From: Ptiloglossa arizonensis
Taxonomy: Eukaryota; Arthropoda; Insecta; Hymenoptera; Colletidae
Direction: 5' to 3'
NCBI RefSeq assembly: GCF_051014685.1
Contig: NW_027478715.1
Location: 310,001-374,000 of the forward strand
Length of the DNA stretch: 64,000 bases
Notes under the pieces: model-generated
What the model was told of the DNA's origin: nothing
Databases searched by the model: none
What the model saw: only the letters and a program-made list of their open reading frames with translations
Program-made: the position numbers and the translations under genes
Shown: in pieces, positions 53,366 to 63,481 of the stretch
Position numbering within the stretch: the first letter of the stretch is position 1
How the letters are laid out: every line of letters starts with the position of its first letter

Positions 53366-56300
53366 ATAATTAGAGCGGCCTAGGGGAAAAGCACGTACAC
53401 CGTTGTAATCGGGCGAGTTTCTACTTTCAGATACAACAGAAATTTTGCGGATTGGTCAACCCGTTCGCAAGATATGGCAGTATGGAGGTAAGATACGCTT
53501 GAGAAACGCAAAATTTTCGCAGTTCTGATGCTCGAGACGAATAACTAGTACGGCCTAGGAGAAAAGTGCACATACCGTTGTAATCGGGCGAGTTCCTACT
53601 TTCAGATGCAACTGAAATTTTGCGGGTTGGTCAATCCGTTCGCGAGATATGGCAGTTTGGAGGTAAGAAACGCTTGAGAAACTCAGAATTTTCGCTGTTC
53701 TGATGCTCGAAACGAATAACTAGAACGGCCTAGGGGAAAAGTACACATACCGTTGTAATCGGGCGACTTTCTACTTTCAGATGCAACAGAAATTTTGCGG
53801 ATTGGTCAATACTTTCGCGAGATATGGCAGTTTGGAGGTTAGAAACGCTAGAACAACTCAAAATTTACGCAGTTCTCATGCTCGAAACGAATAACTAGAA
53901 CGGCCTAGGGGAAAAGTACGCATACCGTTGTAATCGGGCGAATTTCTACATTCAGATGCAACAGAAATATTGCGGAATGGTCAATTCTTTCGCGAGATAT
54001 GGCAGTTTGGAGGTTAGCAACGCTAGAACAACTCAAAATTTACGCAGTTCTCATGCTCGAAACGAATAACTAGAACGGCCTAGGGGAAAAGTACGCATAC
54101 CGTTGTAATCGGGCGAATTTCTACATTCAGATGCAACAGAAATTTTGCGGATTGGTCAATCCGTTCGCGAGATGTGGCAGTATGGAGGTAAGATACGCTT
54201 GAGAAACGCAAAATTTTCGCAGTTCTGATGCTCGAGACGAATAACTAGTACGGCCTAGGGGAAAAGTGCGCATACCGTTGTAATCGGGCGAGTTTCTACT
54301 TTCCGATGCAACAGAAATTTTGCGGATTGGTCAATCCGTTCGCGAGATATGGCAGTTTGGATGTAAGAAACGCTTGAGAAACTCAAAATTTTCGCAGTTC
54401 TGAGGCTCGAAACGAATAACTAGAACGGCCTACGGGAAAAGTACGCATACCGTTGTAATCGGGCGACTTTCTACTTTCAGATGCAACAGAAATTTTGCGG
54501 ATTGGTCAATTCTTTCGCGAGATATGGCAGTTTGGAGGTTAGCAACGCTAGAACAACTCAAAATTTACGCAGTTCTCATGCTCGAAACGAATAACTAGAA
54601 CGGCCTAGGGGAAAAGTACGCATACCGTTGTAATCGGGCGAATTTCTACATTCAGATGCAACAGAAATTTTGCGGATTGGTCAATCCGGTCGCGAGATAT
54701 GGCAGTTTGGATGTAAGAAACGCTTGAGAAACTCAAAATTTTCGCTGTTCTGAGGCTCGAAACGAATAACTAGAACGGCCTACGGGAAAAGTACGCATAC
54801 CGTTGTAATCGGGCGAGTTTCTACTTTCAGATGCAACAGAAATTTTGCGGATTGGTCAATCCGTTCCCGAGATATGGCAGTTTGGAAGTAAGAAACGCTT
54901 GAGAAACTCAAAATTTTCGCAGTTCTGATGCTCGACAAGTATAACTGGAACGGCCCAGGGGAAAAGTACGCATACCGTTGTAATCGGGCGAGTTTCTACT
55001 TTCAGATGCAACAGAAATTTTGCGGATTGGTCAATCCGTTCGCGAGATATGGCAGTTTGGAGGTAAGAAACGCTTGAGAAACTCAAAATTTTCGCAGTTC
55101 TGATGCTCGAAACGAATAACCAGAGCGGCCTAGGGGAAAAGTACGCATACCGTTGTAATCGGGCGAGTTTCTACTTTCAGATGCAACAGAAATTTTGCGG
55201 GTTGGTCAATCCGTTCGCGAGATATGGCAGTTTGGAGGTAAGAAACGCTTGAGAAACTCAGAATTTTCGCAGTTCTGATGCTCGAAACGAATAACTAGAA
55301 CGGCCTAGGGGAAAAGTACACATACCGTTGTAATCGTGCGACTTTCTACTTTCAGATGCAGCAGAAATTTTGGGGATTGGTCAATCCGTTCGCGAGATAT
55401 GGCAGTTTTGAGGTAAGAAACGCTTGAGAAATTCAAAATTTTCGCAGTTCTGATGCTCGACAAGCATAACTAGAACGGCCCAGGGGAAAAGTACGCATAC
55501 CGTTGTAATCGGGCGAGTTTCTACTTTCAGATGCAACGGAAATTTTGCGGATTGGTCAATCCGTTCGCGAGATATGGCAGTTTGGAGGTAAGAAACGCTT
55601 GAGAAACTCAAAATATTCGCAGTTCTGATGCTCGAAACGAATAATTAGAGCGGCCTAGGGGAAAAGCACGCACACCGTTGTAATCTGGCGAGTTTCTACT
55701 TTCAGATACAACAGAAATTTTGCGGATAGGTCAATACGTTCGCAAGATATGGCAGTATAGAGGTAAGATACGCTTGAGAAACGCAAAATTTTCGCAGTTC
55801 TGATGCTCGAGACGAATAACTAGTACGGCCTAGGGGAAAAGTACACATACCGTTGTAATCGGGCGACTTTCTACTTTCAGATGCAGCAGAAATTTTGGGG
55901 ATTGGTCAATCCGTTCGCGAGATATGGCAGTTTTGAGGTAAGAAACGCTTGAGAAACGCAAAATTTTCGCAGTTCTGATGCTCGAGACGAATAACTAGTA
56001 CGGCCTAGGGGAAAAGTACACATACCGTTGTAATCGGGCGACTTTCCACTTTCAGATGCAGCAGAAATTTTGGGGATTGGTCAATCCGTTCGCGAGATAT
56101 GGCAGTTTGGAGGTAAGAAACGCTTGAGAAACAAAAAATTTTCGCAGTTCTGATGCTCGAAACGAATAACTAGAACGGCCTACGGGAAAAGTACGCATAC
56201 CGTTGTAATCGGGCGACTTTCTACTTTCAGATGCAACAGAAATTTTGCGGATTGGTCAATTCTTTCGCGAGATATGGCAGTTTGGAGGTTAGCAACGCTA

Positions 56301-56700
56301 GAACAACTCAAAATTTACGCAGTTCTCATGCTCGAAACGAATAACTAGAACGGCCTAGGGGAAAAGTACGCATACCGTTGTAATCGGGCGAATTTCTACA
56401 TTCAGATGCAACGGAAATTTTGCGGATTGGTCAATCCGTTCGCGAGATGTGGCAGTTTGTAGGTAAGAAACGCTTGAGAAACTCAAAATTTTCGCAGTTC
56501 TGATGCTCGAAACGAATAACTAGAACGGCCCAGGGGAAAAGTACGCATACCGTTGTAATCGGGCGAGTTTCTACTTTCAGATGCAACAGAAATTTTGCGG
56601 ATTGGTCAATCCGTTCGCGAGATATGGCAGTTTGGAAGTAAGAAACGCTTGAGAAACCCAAAATTTTCGCAGTTCTGATGCTCGAAACGAATAACTAGGA

Positions 56701-58275
56701 CGGCCTAGGGGAAAAGTGTACAAACCGTTGTAATCGGGCGAGTTTCTACTTTCAGATGCAACAGAAATTTTGCGGATTGGTCAATCCGTTCGCGAGATAT
56801 GGCAGTTTGGATGTAAGAAACGCTTGAGAAACGCAAAATTTTCGCAGTTCTGATGCTCGAGACGAATAACTAGTACGGCCTAGGGGAAAAGTACACATAC
56901 CGTTGTAATCGGGCGACTTTCTACTTTCAGATGCAGCAGAAATTTTGGGGATTGGTCAATCCGTTCGCGAGATATGGCAGTTTTGAGGTAAGAAACGCTT
57001 GAGAAACGCAAAATTTTCGCAGTTCTGATGCTCGAGACGAATAACTAGTACGGCCTAGGGGAAAAGTACACATACCGTTGTAATCGGGCGACTTTCTACT
57101 TTCAGATGCAGCAGAAATTTTGGGGATTGGTCAATCCGTTCGCGAGATATGGCAGTTTGGATGTAAGAAACGCTTGAGAAACAAAAAATTTTCGCAGTTC
57201 TGATGCTCGAAACGAATAACCAGAGCGGCCTAGGGGAAAAGTACGCATACCGTTGTAATCGGGCGAGTTTCTACTTTCAGATGCAGCAGAAATTTTGCGG
57301 ATTGGTCAATACTTTCGCGAGATATGGCAGTTTGGAGGTTAGAAACGCTAGAACAGCTTAAAATTTACGCAGTTCTCATGCTCGAAACGAATAACTAGAA
57401 CGGCCTAGGGGAAAAGTACGCATACCGTTGTAATCGGGCGAATTTCTACATTCAGATGCAAAAGAAATTTTGCGGATTGGTCAATCCGTTCGCGAGATAT
57501 GGCAGTTTGGAGGTAAGAAACGCTTGAGAAATTCAAAATTTTCGCAGTTCTGATGCTCGACAAGCATAACTAGAACGGCCCAGGGGAGAAGTACGCATAC
57601 CGTTGTAATCGGGCGAGTTTCTACTTTCAGATGCAACAGAAATTTTGCGGATTGGTCAATCCGTTCGTGAGATATGGCAGTTTGGAGGTAAGAAACGCTT
57701 GAGAAACTCAAAATATTCGCAGTTCTGATGCTCGAAACGAATAACTAGAGCGGCCTAGGGGAAAAGCACGTACACCGTTGTAATCGGGCGAGTTTCTACT
57801 TTCAGATACAACAGAAATTTTGCGGATTGGTCAACCCGTTCGCAAGATATGGCAGTATGGAGGTAAGATACGCTTGAGAAACGCAAAATTTTCGCAGTTC
57901 TGATGCTCGAGACGAATAACTAGTACGGCCTAGGAGAAAAGTGCACATACCGTTGTAATCGGGCGAGTTCCTACTTTCAGATGCAACTGAAATTTTGCGG
58001 GTTGGTCAATCCGTTCGCGAGATATGGCAGTTTGGAGGTAAGAAACGCTTGAGAAACTCAGAATTTTCGCAGTTCTGATGCTCGAAACGAATAACTAGAA
58101 CGGCCTAGGGGAAAAGTACACATACCGTTGTAATCGGGCGACTTTCTACTTTCAGATGCAACAGAAATTTTGCGGATTGGTCAATACTTTCGCGAGATAT
58201 GGCAGTTTGGAGGTTAGAAACGCTAGAACAACTCAAAATTTACGCAGTTCTCATGCTCGAAACGAATAACTAGAA
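56701..58275. repeat. 9-monomer unit (1,575 bp), copy 1
   Basis: Nine monomers begin with GTGTACAAACCG, followed by two GGGG-subtype monomers, a GAACAGCTTAAAATTTACG monomer, the CTACATTC, GACAAGC and GGAGAAGTACGC units, and the CTAGGAGAAAAG unit. A second, partial copy starts at 58276. Confidence 0.9.
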
Positions 58276-59160
58276 CGGCCTAGGGGAAAAGTGTACAAAC
58301 CGTTGTAATCGGGCGAGTTTCTACTTTCAGATGCAACAGAAATTTTGCGGATTGGTCAATCCGTTCGCGAGATATGGCAGTTTGGATGTAAGAAACGCTT
58401 GAGAAACGCAAAATTTTCGCAGTTCTGATGCTCGAGACGAATAACTAGTACGGCCTAGGGGAAAAGTACACATACCGTTGTAATCGGGCGACTTTCTACT
58501 TTCAGATGCAGCAGAAATTTTGGGGATTGGTCAATCCGTTCGCGAGATATGGCAGTTTTGAGGTAAGAAACGCTTGAGAAACGCAAAATTTTCGCAGTTC
58601 TGATGCTCGAGACGAATAACTAGTACGGCCTAGGGGAAAAGTACACATACCGTTGTAATCGGGCGACTTTCTACTTTCAGATGCAGCAGAAATTTTGGGG
58701 ATTGGTCAATCCGTTCGCGAGATATGGCAGTTTGGATGTAAGAAACGCTTGAGAAACAAAAAATTTTCGCAGTTCTGATGCCCGAAACGAATAACCAGAG
58801 CGGCCTAGGGGAAAAGGACGCATACCGTTGTAATCGGGCGAGTTTCTACTTTCAGATGCAGCAGAAATTTTGCGGATTGGTCAATACTTTCGCGAGATAT
58901 GGCAGTTTGGAGGTTAGAAACGCTAGAACAGCTTAAAATTTACGCAGTTCTCATGCTCGAAACGAATAACTAGAACGGCCTAGGGGAAAAGTACGCATAG
59001 CGTTGTAATCGGGCGAATTTCTACATTCAGATGCAACAGAAATTTTGCGGATTGGTCAATCCGTTCGCGAGATATGGCAGTTTGGAGGTAAGAAACGCTT
59101 GAGAAATTCAAAATTTTCGCAGTTCTGATGCTCGACAAGCATAACTAGAACGGCCCAGGG
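58276..59160. repeat. 9-monomer unit, partial copy 2 (5 monomers)
   Basis: It repeats the first five monomers of 56701-58275, including GAACAGCTTAAAATTTACG (57351 and 58926, lag 1,575 bp). It then diverges into the GCGGAATGGTCAATCC subtype. A private change is GATGCCCGAAACG. Confidence 0.88.
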
Positions 59161-59194
59161 GAGAAGTACGCATACCGTTGTAATCGGGCGAGTT

Positions 59195-59520
59195 TCTACA
59201 TTCAGATGCAACAGAAATTTTGCGGAATGGTCAATCCGTTCGCGAGATGTGGCAGTTTGTAGGTAAGAAACGCTTGAGAAACTCAAAATTTTCGCAGTTC
59301 TGATGCTCGAAACGAACAACTAGAACGGCCTAGGGGAAAAGTACGCATACCGTTGTAATCGGGCGAATTTCTACATTCAGATGCAACAGAAATTTTGCGG
59401 AATGGTCAATCCGTTCGCGAGATGTGGCAGTTTGTAGGTAAGAAACGCTTGAGAAACTCAAAATTTTCGCAGTTCTGATGCTCGAAACGAACAACTAGAA
59501 CGGCCTAGGGGAAAAGTACG
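59195..59520. repeat. Adjacent near-identical monomers (single-unit duplication)
   Basis: The subtype CTACATTC with GCGGAATGGTC, GATGTGGCAG, TTTGTAGG and GAAACGAACAAC occurs twice in a row at a lag of 175 bp. It occurs nowhere else nearby, which points to a very recent one-monomer duplication. Confidence 0.85.
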
Positions 59521-60204
59521 CATACCGTTGTAATCGGGCGAGTTTCTACTTTCAGACACAACAGAAATTTTGCGGATTGGTCAATCCTTTCGCGAGATAT
59601 GGCAGTTTGGAGGTAAGAAACGCTTGAGAAACTCAAAATATTCGCAGTTCTGATGCTCGAAACGAATAACTAGAACGGCCTAGGGGAAAAGTGTACAAAC
59701 CGTTGTAATCGGGCGAGTTTCTACTTTCAGATGCAACAGAAATTTTGCGGATTGGTCAATCCTTTCGCGTGATATGGCAGTTTGGATGTAAGAAACGCTT
59801 GAGAAACTCAAAATTTTCGCAGTTCTGAGGCTCGAAACGAATAACTAGAACGGCCTACGGGAAAAGTACGCATACCGTTGTAATCGGGCGAGTTCCTACT
59901 TTCAGATGCAACAGAAATTTTGCGGATTGGTCAATCCGTTCCCGAGATATGGCAGTTTGGAAGTAAGAAACGCTTGAGAAAATCAAAATTTTCGCAGTCC
60001 TGATGCACGAAACGAATAACTAGAACGGCCTTGGGGAAAAGTGTACATAGCGTTGTTATCGGGCGAGATTCTACTTTCAGATGCAACAGAAATTTTGCGG
60101 ATTTGTCTATCCGTTCGCGAGATATGGCTGTTTGGAGGTAAGAAACGCTTGAGAAACTCAAAATTTCGCAGTTCTGATGCTCGACAAGTATAACTAGAAC
60201 GGCC

Positions 60205-60900
60205 CAGGGGAAAAGTACGCATACCGTTGTAATCGGGCGAGTTTCTACTTTCAGATACAACAGAAATTTTGCGGATAGGTCAATACGTTCGCAAGATATG
60301 GCAGTATGGAGGTAAGATACGCTTGAGAAACGCAAAATTTTCGCAGTTCTGATGCTCGAAACGAATAACCAGAACGGCCTAGGGGAAAAGTACGCATACC
60401 GTTGTAATCGGGCGAGTTTCTACTTTCAGATGCAACAGAAATTTTGCGGGTTGGTCAATCCGTTCGCGAGATATGGCAGTTTGGAGGTAAGAAACGCTTG
60501 AGAAACTCAGAATTTTCGCAGTTCTGATCCTCGAAACGAATAAATAGAACGGCCTAGGGGAAAAGCACGCACACCGTTGTAATCGGGCGAGTTTCTACTT
60601 TCAGATACAACAGAAATTTTGCGGATAGGTCAATACGTTCGCAAGATATGGCAGTATGGAGGTAAGATACGCTTGAGAAACGCAAAATTTTCGCAGTTCT
60701 GATGCTCGAAACGAATAACCAGAACGGCCTAGGGGAAAAGTACGCATACCGTTGTAATCGGGCGAGTTTCTACTTTCAGATGCAACAGAAATTTTGCGGG
60801 TTGGTCAATCCGTTCGCGTGATATGGCAGTTTGGAGGTAAGAAACGCTTGAGAAACTCAGAATTTTCGCAGTTCTGATGCTCGAAACGAATAACTAGAAC
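60205..60900. repeat. Dimer (350 bp) tandem duplication
   Basis: The pair GCGGATAGGTCAATACG with GATACGCTTGAGAAACGC, followed by AACCAG with GGGTTGG and CAGAATTTT, occurs twice at a lag of 350 bp (60251 and 60601). The second copy differs by GCGTGATATGG. Confidence 0.85.
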
Positions 60901-63367
60901 GGCCTAGGGGAAAAGTACACATACCGTTGTAATCGGGCGACTTTCTACTTTCAGATGCAACAGAAATTTTGCGGATTGGTCAATACTTTCGCGAGATATG
61001 GCAGTTTGGAGGTTAGAAACGCTAGAACAACTCAAAATTTACGCAGTTCTCATGCTCGAAACGAATAACTAGAACGGCCTAGGGGAAAAGTACGCATACC
61101 GTTGTAATCGGGCGAATTTCTACATTCAGATGCAACAGAAATTTTGTGGATTGGTCAATCCGTACGCGAGATGTGGCAGTTTGTAGGTAAGAAACGCTTG
61201 AGAAACTCAAAATTTTCGCAGTTCTGATGCTCGAAACGAATAACTAGAACGGCCTAGGGGAAAAGTGTACATACCGTTGTAATCGGGCGAGTTTCTACTT
61301 TCAGATGCAACGAAATTTTGCGGATTGGTCAATTCGTTCGCGAGATGTGGCAGTTTGTAGGTAAGAAACGCATGAGAAACTCAAAACCTTCGCAGTTCTG
61401 ATGCTCGAAACGAACAACTAGAACGGCCTAGGGGAAATGTACGCATACCGTTGTAATCGGGCGAGTTTCTACTTTCAGACACAACAGAAATTTTGCGGAT
61501 TGGTCAATCATTTCGCGAGATATGGCAGTTTGGAGGTAAGAAACGCTTGAGAAACTCAAAATTTTCGCAGTTCTGATGCTCGAAACGAATAACCAGAACG
61601 GCCTAGGGGAAAAGTACGCATACCTTTGTAATCGGGCGAGTTTCTACTTTCAGATGCAACAGAAATTTTGCGGGTTGGTCAATCCGTTCGCGAGATATGG
61701 CAGTTTGGAGGTAAGAAACGCTTGAGAAACTCAGAATTTTCGCAGTTCTGATGCTCGAAACGAATAACTAGAACGGCCTAGGGGAAAAGTACACATACCG
61801 TTGTATTCGGGCGAGTTTCTACTTTCCGATGCAACAGAAATTTTGCGGATTGGTCCATCCGTTCGCGAGATATGGCAGTTTGGAGGTAAGAAACGCTTGA
61901 GAAACTCAAAATTTTCGCAGATCTGATGCTCGAAACGAATAACTAGAACGGCCTAGGGGAAAAGTACACATACCGTTGTAATCGGGCGACTTTCTACTTT
62001 CAGATGCAACAGAAATTTTGCGGATTGGTCAATACTTTCGCGTGATATGGCAGTTTGGATGTTAGAAACGCTAGAACAACTCAAAATTTACGCAGTTCTC
62101 ATGCTCGAAACGAATAACTAGAACGGCCTAGGGGAAAAGTACGCATACCGTTGTAATCGGGCGAATTTCTACATTCAGATGCAACAGAAATTTTGCGGAT
62201 TGGTCAATCCGTTCGCGAGATATGGCAGTTTGGAGGTAAGAAACGCTTGAGAAATTCAAAATTTTCGCAGTTCTGATGCTCGACAAGCATAACTAGAACG
62301 GCCCAGGAGAAAAGTACGCATACCGTTGTAATCGGGCGAGTTTCTACTTTCAGATGCAACAGAAATTTTGCGGATTGGTCAATCCGTTCGCGAGATATGG
62401 CAGTTTGGAGGTAAGAAACGCTTGAGAAACTCAAAATATTCGCAGTTCTGATGCTCGAAACGAATAATTAGAGCGGCCTAGGGGAAAGCACGTACACCGT
62501 TGTAATCGGGCGAGTTTCTACTTTCAGATACAACAGAAACTTTGCGGATTGGTCAACCCGTTCGCAAGATATGGCAGTTTGGATGTAAAAAACGCTTGAG
62601 AAACTCAAAATTTTCGCAGTTCTAATGCACGAAACGAGTAACTAGAACGGCCTACGGGAAAAGTACGCATACCGTTGTAATCGGGCGAGTTTCTACTTTC
62701 AGATGCAACAGAAACTTTGCGGATTGGTCAATCCGTTCGCGAGATATGGGAGTTTGGAGGTAAGAAACACTTGAGAAACTCAAAATTTTCGCAGTTCTGA
62801 TGCTCGACAAGCATAACTAGAACGGCCTAGGGGAAAAGTACACATACCGTGTAATTGGGCGAGTTTCTACTTTCAGATGCAACAGAAATTTTGCGGGTTG
62901 GTCAATCCGTTCGCGGGATATGGCAGTTTGGAGGTAAGAAACGCTTGAGAAACTCAGAATTTTCGCAGTTCTGATGCTCGAAACGAATAACTAGAACGGC
63001 CTCCGGGAAAGTACGCATACCGTTGTAATCGGGCGAGTTTCTAGTTTCAGATACAACAGAAATTTTGCGGATTGGTTAACCCGTTCGCAAGATATGGCAG
63101 CATGGAGGTAAGAAACGCTTGAGAAACGCAAAATTTTCGCAGTTCTGATGCTCGAGACGAATAACTAGAACGGCCTAGGGGAAAAGTGTACATACCGTTG
63201 TAATCGGGCGAGTTTCTACTTTCAGATGCAACAGAAATTTTGCGGATTGGTCAATCCTTTCGCGAGATATGGCAGTTTGGAGGTTAGAAACGCTAGAACA
63301 ACTCAAAATTTACGCAGTTCTCATGCTCGAAACGAATAACTAGAACGGCCTAGGGGAAAAGTACGCA

Positions 63368-63384
63368 TACCGTTGTAATCGGGC
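63368..63384 (+). other. CENP-B-box-like 17-mer, candidate 1 (one per monomer)
   Basis: TACCGTTGTAATCGGGC matches the mammalian CENP-B box YTTCGTTGGAARCGGGA at 12 of 17 positions. It matches 7 of the 9 core bases of the form nTTCGnnnnAnnCGGGn; the two mismatches are the TT of TTCG. The site sits at consensus positions 35-51 of most monomers. Common subtypes degrade it (GCGTTGTTATCGG, AATTGTAATCGG, CCGTGTAATTGG), so it is not strictly conserved. Binding by a CENP-B-like protein is inference only. CENP-B itself is a mammalian protein with relatives in other groups. Confidence 0.35.
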
Positions 63385-63417
63385 GAGTTTCTACTTTCAG
63401 ATGCAACAGAAATTTTG

Positions 63418-63433
63418 CGGATTGGTCAATCCG
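63418..63433. other. Perfect 7-bp dyad in each consensus monomer
   Basis: CGGATTG-GT-CAATCCG is an exact inverted repeat with a 2-base spacer at consensus positions 85-100, followed at once by TTCGCGA, which holds the palindrome TCGCGA. Most monomers keep it. Subtypes break one arm (GGGTTGGTCAATCC, GGATTGGTCAACCC, GGATTGGTCCATCC, GGATTGGTCTATCC). The spacer is too short for a hairpin with full arms, so it looks more like a dimer-binding dyad or a minor cruciform with a larger loop. Confidence 0.6.
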
Positions 63434-63468
63434 TTCGCGAGATATGGCAGTTTGGAGGTAAGAAACGC

Positions 63469-63481
63469 TTGAGAAACTCAA
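63469..63481. other. Small dyad TTGAG-AAA-CTCAA
   Basis: A 5-bp perfect inverted repeat with a 3-base loop lies at consensus positions 136-148. Part of it, AGAAACTC (63472-63479), is also the exact reverse complement of GAGTTTCT at 63385-63392. Each monomer can therefore pair either locally or across 79 bp. Subtypes reading AAAATC or AAACGC in place of AAACTC lose both pairings. Confidence 0.5.

Larger units (their letters stand above)
46900..58750. repeat. Zone of the local GCAGCAGAAATTTTGGGG subtype
   Basis: Monomers reading GATGCAGCAG (or GATGCCGCAG) with TTTTGGGGATTGG and usually CAGTTTTGAGG are found about eleven times, and only in this zone, for example near 46961, 49933, 52384, 52909, 55358, 55883, 56058, 56933, 57108, 58508 and 58683. 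The zone marks a recently amplified section of the array. Confidence 0.85.

Noticed and set aside
63430..63445. RNA polymerase III B-box (GGTTCGANNCC) at CCGTTCGCGAGAT
   Set aside because: Only the TTCG core matches. The required A and CC after it are absent, and no A-box lies at a suitable distance. I see no tRNA or SINE origin.
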